DNA from: Chloroflexota bacterium
GTDB lineage: Bacteria > Chloroflexota > Dehalococcoidia > Lucifugimonadales > Lucifugimonadaceae
Length of the DNA: 64,000 nucleotides
Direction: 5' to 3'
Assembly (NCBI GenBank): GCA_009838175.1
Contig: VXSB01000014.1
Coordinates: forward strand, 1-64,000
A program made the position numbers and the translations under genes. Positions 1-8,966 of the stretch are shown here, in pieces (within the stretch, counting starts at the first letter, position 1; every line of letters begins with the position of its first letter). The notes below the pieces were generated by a model that was given only the letters and a program-made list of their open reading frames with translations, did no database searches and was not told the DNA's origin.

Positions 1-126
1 CAACCGGAAGGCCCGGCAGCAAACAGCCACCCCAAGTGGACATACAAACACGCCCAAACAACACCCATCCTTAAAATCACTACCAATCCTGCCAATCCTA
101 GTTCAACTAATCATCGAACCCCCACC
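1..126. other. Gene-free left edge
   Basis: No coding region is supported here. The segment before the first amidase ends with an 'AATCCTAGTTCAA'-type string (about 93-107). A similar string appears just before the methyltransferase start at 47257, so it looks like one end of a dispersed short repeat. Confidence 0.4.
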
Positions 127-1551
127 ATGCCCGACCAAAACCTCGCATACCAATCCGCAACCGAACTCCTAGACCTCATCAAATCCAAGCAGGTCTCTCC
201 CGTCGAACTTACCGAACTATTCCTCCAACGCATCGAAGACATCGACCACCAACTAAACTCCTTTCTCCTCGTAACCCACGACATCGCCCTCCAACAAGCC
301 AAAGAAGCCGAACACGCCATCATGCGCGGCGACGACCTCGGACCTCTACACGGACTACCCATCCCCATCAAAGACAACCAGATGACCGGCGGCATCCGCA
401 CCACCAGCGGATCCATCATCTTCAAAGACCACGTCCCGAAAAACAACGCCGCCTTCCTGGAACGCATCCTCCAAGCCGGAGGCGTTATCCTCGGTAAAAC
501 AAACTGCTCCGAACTCGGCTTCGTCGGAACATGTGACAACTCACTGGGCGTCACCGGCAAAAACCCTTGGGACACCGACCGAACCCCCGGAGGCTCCAGC
601 GGCGGCGCAGCAGCAGCCGTCGCCGCCTATCTCGCCCCCATCGCCACCGGCGGCGACGGAGGAGGTTCCCTCCGAATACCCTCAAACTTCTGCGGCACAT
701 ACACCATCAAACCAACCCTCGGACGCGTCTCCGGATACAACGGTGTACCCGGACCACCCGCGCCCAACTTCTTCGGGCAACTAGGTCCCATCGCAAGAAC
801 CGTCAAAGACGCCGCGCTCCTCCTCCAGACAATGGCAGGATTCGACCGCCGCGACCCCATCTCTATCCGATCCACACCCCCAGACTTCATAGCCGCCACT
901 GAACGACCAATCGACGGCCTCCGCATCGCATGGAGCCCCGACTTCGGTTTCGCCCAAGTCGACCCCGACGTCGCTCGCATCACCCACCAGGCCGCCCTCG
1001 CGTTCCAAGACCTCGGATGCACTGTCGATGAGATCGACATCACCCTCCTCGAACCCTACGACTCCTTCGGCCCAATCCAAGCCGCCACCGCATACAACAA
1101 CCTATCCAAATATCTAGACGAATTCGGCGACCAGATGACCGCATACGGGCAGTACTGGATGGAAAGAGGCTCACAGGTCACAACCGCCGATTACGCCGCC
1201 GCTCTGGGCCGTATAGACGAATTAAAAGCCACTTTCGACGACATCTTCGAAACCTACGACCTTGTCCTCGCACCCGTCGCCCGATTCCCCGCCTTCGTCA
1301 ACGAACCTTTCCCGGGATCCGTCACTGGCACATCATCCTTCCCCGAACAATTCTGGAACGGCGCATTCACCATGCACTCCAACGCCACCGGTTGCCCAGC
1401 CGCATCCGTACCCGCAGGATTCACTCCAGAAGGTCTACCCGTCGGCCTCCAAATCATCGCCCCAAAATACGACGAAGAGACCGTCCTCGCAGCCTCCGGA
1501 GCCTTCGAAAATGCCCGCCCATGGATCCAACACCGACCACCCATATCCTAG
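127..1551 (+). CDS. Amidase-signature family amidohydrolase
   Basis: Cytoplasmic amidohydrolase of 474 residues that would hydrolyse a carboxamide; its substrate cannot be read from the sequence. The amidase-signature triad is complete: K82 in 'PIPIKDN', the Gly/Ser loop 'PGGSSGG' with S157/S158, and the nucleophile S181 in 'GGSLRIPS'. No signal peptide or extra domain is seen. The ATG at 127 is the first Met and leaves a normal N-terminal helix before the domain. It is probably not GatA, because a separate gatC-gatA pair lies at 40.8-42.6 kb. It stands alone, with a REP-like palindrome directly downstream. The coding strand is strikingly C-rich at third positions, as in most plus-strand genes here. 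The family call is safe; the exact function is open. Confidence 0.9.
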   Translation: MPDQNLAYQSATELLDLIKSKQVSPVELTELFLQRIEDIDHQLNSFLLVTHDIALQQAKEAEHAIMRGDDLGPLHGLPIPIKDNQMTGGIRTTSGSIIFKDHVPKNNAAFLERILQAGGVILGKTNCSELGFVGTCDNSLGVTGKNPWDTDRTPGGSSGGAAAAVAAYLAPIATGGDGGGSLRIPSNFCGTYTIKPTLGRVSGYNGVPGPPAPNFFGQLGPIARTVKDAALLLQTMAGFDRRDPISIRSTPPDFIAATERPIDGLRIAWSPDFGFAQVDPDVARITHQAALAFQDLGCTVDEIDITLLEPYDSFGPIQAATAYNNLSKYLDEFGDQMTAYGQYWMERGSQVTTADYAAALGRIDELKATFDDIFETYDLVLAPVARFPAFVNEPFPGSVTGTSSFPEQFWNGAFTMHSNATGCPAASVPAGFTPEGLPVGLQIIAPKYDEETVLAASGAFENARPWIQHRPPIS

Positions 1552-1562
1552 CCGCGCACATC

Positions 1563-1602
1563 CCCTCTCCCTTGATGGGAGAGGGCTAGGGTGAGGGTGA
1601 TC
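1563..1602. repeat. REP-like palindrome (CCCTCTCCC...GGGAGAGGG)
   Basis: A perfect 9-bp inverted repeat CCCTCTCCC (1563-1571) / GGGAGAGGG (1577-1585) has a 5-nt loop and is followed by 'CTAGGGTGAGGGTGA'. Near-identical copies occur at 29050-29086 and 47138-47174, and a degraded one near 24663. All are intergenic, next to gene ends, which is typical of dispersed palindromic elements. Confidence 0.8.
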
Positions 1603-1751
1603 GGGGAGGCCAAGGGGAAGGCGGAATGGTCACAACCCCTCAGCGCAAAAAAAACCTAACAACCAAAACCCAATAACCGCACTCTTGGTAAGATGTAATC
1701 CGAGCGACTGCTAAGGTCCAAATCAAGAGAATTCTGTAGCGAAATCTACCG

Positions 1752-2918
1752 ATGCGAATCGCCCAAGTTTCACCATACGACCTCTCGTATCATGGCGGCG
1801 TGGCGGCTCACACAGCCAGCCTGAGCAGAGAACTCTCTCGTCGCGGCCATGATGTCGTCCTCTTCGCTCCTCGATCCCGCCCCCAAACCGCTCCGGACGT
1901 CAGCGGTCTCGAAGTTATGCCCCTCGGCGGCAGCGTACCATTCAACGCCAGTGGATCCGTGTCCCGCATATCCGTGAGCATCAACGCCGCAAGGCAGATG
2001 CGACGAATCCTCACAACAGAGCGATTCGACGTAGTTCACATCCACGAACCCCTCATGCCCTTCCTAGGCGCCACTGCCAGCTGGTTCTCTCCTTGGCCCA
2101 CCGTAGGCACATTCCACGCCTACAGCGATAACATCCACCCCGGATACCTCGGCTTCAAACCCGTGTTCACCCTCATAGCCGACAAACTAGACGGACGCAT
2201 CGCTGTCTCCAACGCCGCCAAAGCATACGCCTACAAATACTTCCCAGACAACTACACCATCATCCCGAACGGCATCGACGTCCCAAGGTTCGAAAAACCA
2301 CGACCCAAACCCAGCGAATTCAGAGACGACGCCATAAACCTCGTATTCGTCGGCCGCGTTGGCGAAAAACGCAAAGGCCTCCGCTTCTTACTCGGCGCGT
2401 ACAGCACCCTCAGATGGCGCTACCCCAACCTCCGCCTAATCGTCGTCGGCGCCGGCGTCCCAGACCGCGAATCCTATCGAATGATGGGCGAACGAGGCAT
2501 CGACGACGTCATCTTCGCCGGTCCCGTCACCGACCAAGAACTCCCCGCCTACTACCAACACGCTGACATCTTTTGCGCCCCCAACACCGGACACGAGAGT
2601 TTCGGCCTCGTCCTCGTCGAAGCCATGGCATCTGGAGCACCAATCGTCGCCAGTCGCATCCTCGGATTCGAAGGCGTCGCAGATCACGAGCAAGACGCGC
2701 TTCTAGTCGACGTCGGCGATGAATACGCTATCGCAAACGCCATCCAACGCCTCATCGAAGACTCCAAACTCCGCAATAACCTCGTCCGCAACGGCCACGA
2801 AAAAGTGCAACGCTTCGGGTGGGCCAAAGTCGCCGACGATGTAATCGACTACTACCACGAAGTCACGGCCCGCGCACCCGTGCCTTTCGTGACGCGACGG
2901 CGAACCAGCAGTGGTTGA
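1752..2918 (+). CDS. GT4 glycosyltransferase, PimA-like
   Basis: Retaining GT-B glycosyltransferase of 388 residues, the usual length for phosphatidyl-myo-inositol mannosyltransferase-type enzymes. The N-terminal Rossmann half begins 'MRIAQVSPYDLSYHGGV' with the Gly-rich acceptor loop. The C-terminal half has the EX7E nucleotide-sugar motif (E282 and E290 in 'GHESFGLVLVEAMASG'). It has no signal peptide and probably acts at the inner face of the membrane. Its stop overlaps the GTG start of the next gene by 8 bp; that gene encodes a phosphatidylinositol-phosphate-synthase-like enzyme. This coupling supports mannosyl (or other hexosyl) transfer to an inositol phospholipid. Family membership is certain; donor and acceptor are inferred from the neighbour. 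Confidence 0.85.
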   Translation: MRIAQVSPYDLSYHGGVAAHTASLSRELSRRGHDVVLFAPRSRPQTAPDVSGLEVMPLGGSVPFNASGSVSRISVSINAARQMRRILTTERFDVVHIHEPLMPFLGATASWFSPWPTVGTFHAYSDNIHPGYLGFKPVFTLIADKLDGRIAVSNAAKAYAYKYFPDNYTIIPNGIDVPRFEKPRPKPSEFRDDAINLVFVGRVGEKRKGLRFLLGAYSTLRWRYPNLRLIVVGAGVPDRESYRMMGERGIDDVIFAGPVTDQELPAYYQHADIFCAPNTGHESFGLVLVEAMASGAPIVASRILGFEGVADHEQDALLVDVGDEYAIANAIQRLIEDSKLRNNLVRNGHEKVQRFGWAKVADDVIDYYHEVTARAPVPFVTRRRTSSG

Positions 2919-3522
2919 GTCGGAGAGCGGACTCCAGAAGCTCCGCAAATCCGCACGCGCTGCAATCGCGCGTTGGTTCGAGGAACCCATCTCAGCTGCT
3001 CTCGTAGCCATCGGTTTCAACGCCAACGCTGCAACCATCGCCGGATTCCTCCTCGCAGTCTTCGCCGCCGGATTCGCCGCCGTCGGACAGTTTCTAATCG
3101 CCGGACTTGTCAGCATCCCAGCCGCACTATTCGACATGATCGACGGTGCCATCGCACGGCGCACTGGCAAAGTCTCCGACAAAGGAGCCCTCCTCGACTC
3201 CACCTTCGACCGCCTCTCCGAAGCCGCACTCCTACTCGGACTGCTCATCTACTACTCCTCGACCGAAACCTTCCGCCAAGACGCCATCATCCTCGCATTT
3301 GTGGCGTTCGTCGGCTCCATCATGGTCAGCTACATCCGAGCCCGAGCCGAAGGCCTCGGATACAAGGGAACATCCGGATTCCTCACACGCCCCGAACGAG
3401 TCGTCATCATGACCGTCGCACTCATCATCGGCCAACCGATATGGGGCCTCTGGATACTCGCCGTCGGCACTCCACTCAGCGCCTTCTACCGCTTCTGGGC
3501 AGAATGGCGAAACGCCAAGTAG
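2911..3522 (+). CDS. CDP-alcohol phosphatidyltransferase, PI-phosphate synthase-like
   Basis: Integral membrane enzyme of 203 residues that would transfer a phosphatidyl group from CDP-diacylglycerol to an alcohol, likely inositol phosphate. The full catalytic signature D-x2-D-G-x2-A-R-x8-G-x3-D-x3-D is present: D75, D78, G79, A82, R83, G92, D96, D100. Downstream, 'VSYIRARAEGLGYKG' and 'TRPERVVI' resemble the inositol-phosphate-binding segments of mycobacterial PgsA1-type synthases and differ from phosphatidylglycerophosphate synthases. Several hydrophobic helices cover residues 40-190. The start is GTG, overlapping the glycosyltransferase stop, so the two are translationally coupled. Another CDP-alcohol enzyme is possible but less likely given these motifs and the neighbour. 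Confidence 0.82.
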   Translation: MVESESGLQKLRKSARAAIARWFEEPISAALVAIGFNANAATIAGFLLAVFAAGFAAVGQFLIAGLVSIPAALFDMIDGAIARRTGKVSDKGALLDSTFDRLSEAALLLGLLIYYSSTETFRQDAIILAFVAFVGSIMVSYIRARAEGLGYKGTSGFLTRPERVVIMTVALIIGQPIWGLWILAVGTPLSAFYRFWAEWRNAK

Positions 3523-3621
3523 ACAATCGCCCTGACTTACCCTTATATAGACACGTCCAACCGCATCGCAGTGGCGTAATTCATAAAAGCAACGTCGTTC
3601 GTACCCGATACACCGAACCCA

Positions 3622-5127
3622 ATGCACCAAACACTAACCAAGGCTGTCCAACTAATCACGATCGCCGTCGCCCTCTTCGCTGCACTAACCATATTCGCCG
3701 ACGATCAATCCGCAACCGCTCAAGAGCCGCCCGTCCGTTTCCTCGACGGAGGTCTGGAAAGCAACTTCCCGGAAGACATTCGCTTCTACACCTCATTCGA
3801 ATCCGACATCGAAATCGACGATGTACGCGTTCGCTTCACTACCGGCCCAGCCACCACCGGCCAGTACGACTACCTCGACCTCACTGAACGCACCGAGTCG
3901 CTCATCGACGGCGAACTCCTCTGGCGAGTAAACACCTCCGCAAGATACCTCCCGCCCGGGACCACCGTCGATTTCGTATTCGAAGCCATCGACAAAGAGG
4001 GCAACGAATACCTCTCAGAACAATACAGCCAAATGGTCCTCGATGCCCGATATGAATGGGATGTTGTCAGCCGAGGCCCGATCCACGTCTACTACCACGG
4101 CCCCGTCCAAGTCCGTGCCGAACGCCTTGCCGAAGCAGCCAAAGAATCGATGGAACTCATGGGCCCAATCATCGGCAGCGAAATCGAAACCCCAATCGTC
4201 GTAATGCTCTACAACAACAACGCCGAGATGATCGGCGCCGTAAGCGCTCGTAGCGCAACCATCAGCCGAGAACTCATCACCGAAGGCCAGGCATTCTACG
4301 ACCACTCCGTAGTCCTTGTACTCTCTGGTAACCGAGACATCGGAACGCTTACCCACGAACTGACCCACATCTTGGTCGGACGTGCCGCCGAAGGCGGCAA
4401 CGCCCTCGTCCCTCTCTGGCTCAACGAAGGACTCGCCGAATACGGAAACCTCGACAAAGGTCTCTCGTACGTCTACTTCCTCGACTGGGCCGTCGACACC
4501 AATCGTCTCATCCCCTTCACACGCCTCCAGACATTCCCCGGCGACCCCAACATGGTCATCGTATCCTACGGCCAAAGCCGAGACTTCATCGAGTACCTCA
4601 TCGAGACATACGGCCCTGAGAAGATAGCCGAAACCATCGCCTCCATCGCCGAAGGACGCAGCGGCGACATCGCCATCCGAAACGTCTACGGCAAAACCGT
4701 GCAACAACTCGACAACGAATGGCGCGCCAACATCGGCGCCGACCCGTACGTTCCACCAACTCCCACGCCCACAGCAGAAGCCGAATCTGGTGCCGAGACC
4801 GAATACAAACTTCTCACACTGACACCAGTCAAAGGCGGAATCGCAGTCGGTGAAACCGGGACCGAGCCCACACCAGAACCCACCAACACCCCCATACCGC
4901 CAACGCCAACGGTCGAACCGACCGCTGAACCAGAGGTCATGGTCAAACCAACCACTGTTGAAGGGCTCCCATCAGAACCAGCGCCCGAAGTCGAGACCCC
5001 CGAAGAAGAACCAACCACTTCCGGCGGTCTCTGCAACTCAAACGGCAACGGCCCGTTAGAAGCCTCGCCGTTCCTGATTACAGCCCTGTTGGCGGTGCTA
5101 TTCCTCGCCCGTCGCATCCGTAGGTAG
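3622..5127 (+). CDS. Secreted, C-terminally anchored MA-type metallopeptidase
   Basis: A 501-residue gluzincin-type protease on the outer face of the cytoplasmic membrane. An N-terminal hydrophobic segment (about residues 9-25) ends at 'ATAQE' and looks like a signal peptide. A beta-rich domain follows, then the zinc site HELTH (245-249) and the downstream acidic ligand E269 in 'LNEGLAEY', as in the peptidase_MA-like family. Residues about 370-480 form a Thr/Pro/Glu-rich linker with 'PTPTPT'-type repeats. The C-terminus is a short hydrophobic helix followed by 'RRIRR', a membrane anchor. A TATA-like '-10' (TATAGA near 3546) lies upstream. It converges with the gamma-glutamyltransferase gene with only 10 bp between stops. 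The substrate is unknown. Confidence 0.82.
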   Translation: MHQTLTKAVQLITIAVALFAALTIFADDQSATAQEPPVRFLDGGLESNFPEDIRFYTSFESDIEIDDVRVRFTTGPATTGQYDYLDLTERTESLIDGELLWRVNTSARYLPPGTTVDFVFEAIDKEGNEYLSEQYSQMVLDARYEWDVVSRGPIHVYYHGPVQVRAERLAEAAKESMELMGPIIGSEIETPIVVMLYNNNAEMIGAVSARSATISRELITEGQAFYDHSVVLVLSGNRDIGTLTHELTHILVGRAAEGGNALVPLWLNEGLAEYGNLDKGLSYVYFLDWAVDTNRLIPFTRLQTFPGDPNMVIVSYGQSRDFIEYLIETYGPEKIAETIASIAEGRSGDIAIRNVYGKTVQQLDNEWRANIGADPYVPPTPTPTAEAESGAETEYKLLTLTPVKGGIAVGETGTEPTPEPTNTPIPPTPTVEPTAEPEVMVKPTTVEGLPSEPAPEVETPEEEPTTSGGLCNSNGNGPLEASPFLITALLAVLFLARRIRR

Positions 5128-5137
5128 TCAGACTAGA

Positions 5138-6787
5138 CTACCAACCCAGCGCCGAACCATCCTTCCGCGGCTCCGTACCCGCGCACAATACGCCCGTTTC
5201 GGCATCTCGCGATACGACCTGGCCACCACCAAACCCGACGCGGTCATAGGCTCGCTGAACCACGATATCGTGACCGAGCTTACGCAACTCCGAGACAACC
5301 GAATCGTCGAGGTCTTCCTCAACCCTCACACTCCTGTCGCCCTGCACATCAATGCTGAAACGCAACGCATCCAACGCCTTCTGCGAATCCATCCCGAAAT
5401 CAACCATGTTAGAGATCACCTGCAAGTGCCCTTGCGGCTGCTGGAAACCGCCCATCACACCGAACGACAACCACATCTCATCATCTCGCGTAGCCATCGC
5501 TGGGATGATCGTCTGATACGGACGCTTCCGCCCCTGCAAGTAGTTGGGATGATCAGGATCGAACGAGAACAGCGAACCCCGGTTCTGCAGCGCGATACCA
5601 GTCCCAGGAACCACCAATCCCGAACCGAACCCTGCGAACAAGCTGTTGATCAGCGAACACGCATTGCCATAACCATCCACCGCCGTGCAGTAGATCGTGT
5701 CGCCACCACCCATCGGATCGCCATAAGAAACGTTCGGATGCGCCATCATCGAGTCGATGCTAGACCGACGGCGGTCACCATACTCCTTCGAAAGCAACGG
5801 CCCAATCGGCACCTCCGCAACCCGCGGGTCCGCCACATACTGCAAAGCATCCGCGTAACCCAAACGCATCGACTCTATCAAGTGGTGATAGGCGTCCGTG
5901 GACTGACTTCCCATATCGCCGATATCAAACCCCTCGGCGATGTTCAACGCCATCAGCGCCGCAATTCCCTGACCGTTAGGCGGGCACTCCCAAACCTCTA
6001 CACCACGATAGTTGACGTGTATCGCCTCATCCCAATCCGAATGATGCGACGTCAAGTCATCCTCCGTCAGCCAGCCGCCCTCCTGCTGCACATACGCAGC
6101 GATCTTCTTGCCAATATCCCCCTTGTAATACGCTTCGCTGCCACCCTCCGCGATCACCTGCAACGATCCCCCAAGCTCCGGCAAAGTCGCTATCTCCCCA
6201 CACCTCGGCGCCCGACCATTAATCGGCAGCATCTCCGAACCCGAAGGACGGTGCCGCAACTTCGTCTCGCAACCTTCCCAACCGCGGGCAATCACCTCAG
6301 AAACCGGATACCCATTTGTCGCGTAGTCGATCGCCGGCCTCAACACCTCTGCAAGCGTCATCCGACCGTAGTGCTCCAACGCTGTCTCCCAGCCATGGAC
6401 CGTCCCCGGCACACTCACCGAAAACGCGCAACCATTCAACTCGTTCGGAATCGCGTCGTAACCCGCTCTGCGCACATCGTCAACATTCGCCGCCGCTCCC
6501 GACCGTCCACTCCCATTCAGCGCCACTACCCTGCGCTCATCCTTGTTCCAGATCAGCGCGAACATGTCACCGCCAATGCCGGTCGAGCCAGGCTCCACGA
6601 CGTTCAATGCGGCCGCCATCGCCACCGCGGCATCTACCGCGTTGCCACCATCAAGCAGCATCCGCAACCCAGCCTGCGCGGCCAGCGGCTGACTCGTCGC
6701 CACCGCACCATTGCGCGCCATCACCGCCGATCGACGAGACTGAAAATACGTTGAGGAATAGGGATCGATCTTAGACACGAGAAGCAC
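5138..6787 (-). CDS. Gamma-glutamyltransferase family Ntn-hydrolase
   Basis: A 549-residue gamma-glutamyltransferase-type N-terminal-nucleophile hydrolase. It should self-cleave before T364 in 'GGGDTIYCTAVD' and act on gamma-glutamyl amides such as glutathione. The large-subunit part has 'GGNAVDAAVA' and 'GSTGIGGDMF' (residues 48-74). After the nucleophile come 'DGYGNACSLI' and 'FGSGLVVPGTG', the small-subunit signature. No signal peptide is visible, so it is probably cytoplasmic, unlike the periplasmic E. coli enzyme. It is the last gene of the minus-strand run peptide-binding lipoproteins, dppB, dppC and a hydroxyacid dehydrogenase, 57 bp after the dehydrogenase. A first Met closer to 'MARNGAVATS' (residue 23) is also a possible start. 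Confidence 0.88.
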   Translation of the reverse strand: MLLVSKIDPYSSTYFQSRRSAVMARNGAVATSQPLAAQAGLRMLLDGGNAVDAAVAMAAALNVVEPGSTGIGGDMFALIWNKDERRVVALNGSGRSGAAANVDDVRRAGYDAIPNELNGCAFSVSVPGTVHGWETALEHYGRMTLAEVLRPAIDYATNGYPVSEVIARGWEGCETKLRHRPSGSEMLPINGRAPRCGEIATLPELGGSLQVIAEGGSEAYYKGDIGKKIAAYVQQEGGWLTEDDLTSHHSDWDEAIHVNYRGVEVWECPPNGQGIAALMALNIAEGFDIGDMGSQSTDAYHHLIESMRLGYADALQYVADPRVAEVPIGPLLSKEYGDRRRSSIDSMMAHPNVSYGDPMGGGDTIYCTAVDGYGNACSLINSLFAGFGSGLVVPGTGIALQNRGSLFSFDPDHPNYLQGRKRPYQTIIPAMATRDDEMWLSFGVMGGFQQPQGHLQVISNMVDFGMDSQKALDALRFSIDVQGDRSVRVEEDLDDSVVSELRKLGHDIVVQRAYDRVGFGGGQVVSRDAETGVLCAGTEPRKDGSALGW

Positions 6788-6844
6788 CTGCTAACGATTG
6801 GGCGGGAGTAAGTTCGCCTTACATGTTAGCAAGCGATACCCGTG

Positions 6845-7945
6845 TCAGCGCACCGCATCCAAATCGCCCGGATCTTCTCCTCTGCGGTTAGCCAAAGTCC
6901 GCGGCATCAAGTCATGTTTCGTATCATGACCCAAGTGGAATCTCTTCAACTCATCAATCATCTCGCCGAAGAAAGATATTCCTGTTCCGTCAGTCGTGCT
7001 AGCGATGTGGGGTGTCAAGAATACGTTCCAAAAATGCCTGATCGGGGAATCAACCGGAACCGGCTCGGGATCGAACACATCTAGGCACGCGTAGATATCG
7101 TCCTGTCTCAACCGCTCTACCAGAGCATTCGACTGAACCACTTGCCCTCGCGACACGTTCACAAACACTGCGCCATGCCGCAACCAACCCAGTTCCTCGG
7201 CACCCAACAATCCCTCCGTTGCAGGCGTATGGGGCACCAGACACACCACGACATCAGGAACGCTCATTACATTCTTCAACGACGTCATCGTGAAGTTCAT
7301 CGCCGACGCCACTTCCCGAGGAAGATAAGGATCGTGCACCAATATCTCGACTCGAAAAGGCACAAGCAACTCTATTAAGCGGCGAGCGATATTCCCACCA
7401 CCAATCAATCCAACCGTCCGACCAGTTAAATCGCCCATCATCTGAAAATCTGGGTGGTGCACGCGTTGGTATCCCGTGCCCCACTCCTCATGGTTGATCA
7501 TGCGACGGTAATGGACCCCAACTTTCTTCAAACCCATCAACATCATAGCCAACGCCCATTCAGACACCGGCAAGCTCGACGCATGCGTCGTATCCACAGC
7601 TTTCACACCCCGATCAACGCAATCAGCAACATCGATCCGCTGAGCAAAACGGTCGCCTTCAAGCTCCCCTATAAAGCGTAACGATGGAGCCGAATCTAGC
7701 ATCTCGCCTGTCACGCGCGGCGCACCGTGGCATACCACCATCGCATCAACCGTAGAGGCGAATTCGACAAACTTCTCGATCACCTCAGGCGAAGATTCGG
7801 GCGGCGAATACCAGTCCGACATCTCATCGAACTCTTGCCACTCAAACGTCGCGAAGTCCTCGAGACGATCAACCTCGCGGTCCTTGATGCCACGCTCAAA
7901 ATACTGCGCGTTACACGCCAGCCCTACCTTCAACTTCTCTGCCAT
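6845..7945 (-). CDS. D-isomer specific 2-hydroxyacid dehydrogenase
   Basis: NAD(P)-dependent oxidoreductase of 366 residues interconverting a 2-oxo acid and a D-2-hydroxy acid. The nucleotide-binding fold starts at 'GRTVGLIGGGNIARRL', where the last Gly of GxGxxG is Ala. The catalytic Arg is in 'VNVSRGQVV', the Glu in 'DVFDPEPVP' and the His in 'LTPHIAST', all in family order. It begins 15 bp after dppC and precedes the gamma-glutamyltransferase, so it belongs to the peptide-uptake operon. It is often annotated as SerA-like, but it lacks the C-terminal ACT domain of long phosphoglycerate dehydrogenases, so a serine-biosynthetic role is not supported. Confidence 0.87.
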   Translation of the reverse strand: MAEKLKVGLACNAQYFERGIKDREVDRLEDFATFEWQEFDEMSDWYSPPESSPEVIEKFVEFASTVDAMVVCHGAPRVTGEMLDSAPSLRFIGELEGDRFAQRIDVADCVDRGVKAVDTTHASSLPVSEWALAMMLMGLKKVGVHYRRMINHEEWGTGYQRVHHPDFQMMGDLTGRTVGLIGGGNIARRLIELLVPFRVEILVHDPYLPREVASAMNFTMTSLKNVMSVPDVVVCLVPHTPATEGLLGAEELGWLRHGAVFVNVSRGQVVQSNALVERLRQDDIYACLDVFDPEPVPVDSPIRHFWNVFLTPHIASTTDGTGISFFGEMIDELKRFHLGHDTKHDLMPRTLANRRGEDPGDLDAVR

Positions 7946-7960
7946 TGAACCGACCTCCGA

Positions 7961-8965
7961 TCAGCGTGCGCGCGGATTCAGAATATCGTTCAACGCATCG
8001 CCGAGTATGTTCCAGCAGAATATCATCAGCCAAACCACCACAATCGGTGATAATAGTTGCTCCGGATGACTGCGCAAGGTCTCGACCGCCGCACTTCCGG
8101 TCCGCGCCGTCACGTCGCCGATCATCACTCCCAGACTCGGCCGAGGCGGCTGGACCCCAACTCCGAAAAAGCTGATAATCACTTCCCCGAGGGCTACCGC
8201 ACCCATGCCGAAACTCACGCTCACCACCAGCGGAGTGATGACGTTCGGCAGAATGTGCCGCAACAATATCGTCGGCGTGCCAACACCCATCGAACGCGCA
8301 GCGTCAACGTACGGCGCAGTGCGAATCGCCAATGTCTGCCCGCGGATCAATCGCATTGATCCGAACCACGATATCGGCAAGAACGCTATACCCAAGACGA
8401 TGTAATCGATAACGCCTGATGACACGACACCCGAAATGAAAGTGTTGTCTTCAATCCAGTACCCGAACTCCTTGATTCGAGGGCGTACTGTAGCGACGAT
8501 GATCAGCAACAATAGGACATCCGGTATGACAGCGATTACCTCGCCAATCCTCGAAATAAGTATGTCTGCGATGCCGCGCAGATAACCAGCCGCCATTCCG
8601 AATATCAATCCCAAAACTACGCTCGCTGTCAACGTTGTGACCAACGTCAAAATGACCGTTGTCTGGATGCCCCAAACCACTCTCGAAAAAATGTCTCGCC
8701 CCAATCGATCTGTGCCTAACCAGTTCTCTGCATCTGGAGCAGCTTGCGGTTTGGCTAGATTCGTCTCTGAGTAGTCGTGAGTCGCCACCACTGGTGCCAG
8801 TATTCCGATTGAATAGAGCAATATCAGAGCGCAGACCGCGAACAGGGCTAGTTTGCGCTTCCGCAACTCGAACCAAGCGTGATGGAAGAAACCGTCAGGT
8901 GCCTCCATGGCGAGAAGATCGGACGACGTTGCTTGGTCTGGGATTGCGGGTCGCGATTCCTGCAT
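7961..8965 (-). CDS. dppC: Peptide ABC transporter permease, DppC/OppC type
   Basis: Inner-membrane permease of 334 residues. A cytoplasmic N-terminal tail of about 30 residues precedes the first helix, followed by the 'NWLGTDRLGRDIFSRVVWG' segment typical of DppC/OppC proteins. The EAA loop that contacts the ATPase is 'VDAARSMGVGTPTILLRHI'. About six hydrophobic helices are visible. The gap to dppB is one base. The operon shows two binding proteins but no DppD/DppF ATPases inside the window, so the ATPases must come from elsewhere. Confidence 0.92.
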   Translation of the reverse strand: MQESRPAIPDQATSSDLLAMEAPDGFFHHAWFELRKRKLALFAVCALILLYSIGILAPVVATHDYSETNLAKPQAAPDAENWLGTDRLGRDIFSRVVWGIQTTVILTLVTTLTASVVLGLIFGMAAGYLRGIADILISRIGEVIAVIPDVLLLLIIVATVRPRIKEFGYWIEDNTFISGVVSSGVIDYIVLGIAFLPISWFGSMRLIRGQTLAIRTAPYVDAARSMGVGTPTILLRHILPNVITPLVVSVSFGMGAVALGEVIISFFGVGVQPPRPSLGVMIGDVTARTGSAAVETLRSHPEQLLSPIVVVWLMIFCWNILGDALNDILNPRAR

Positions 8966-8966
8966 A

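Noticed and set aside
5270-6754. Long open frame opposite the gamma-glutamyltransferase
   Set aside because: It is Arg/His/Pro-rich, lacks any domain pattern, and mirrors a gene with complete catalytic motifs; it is a by-product of codon bias on the other strand.
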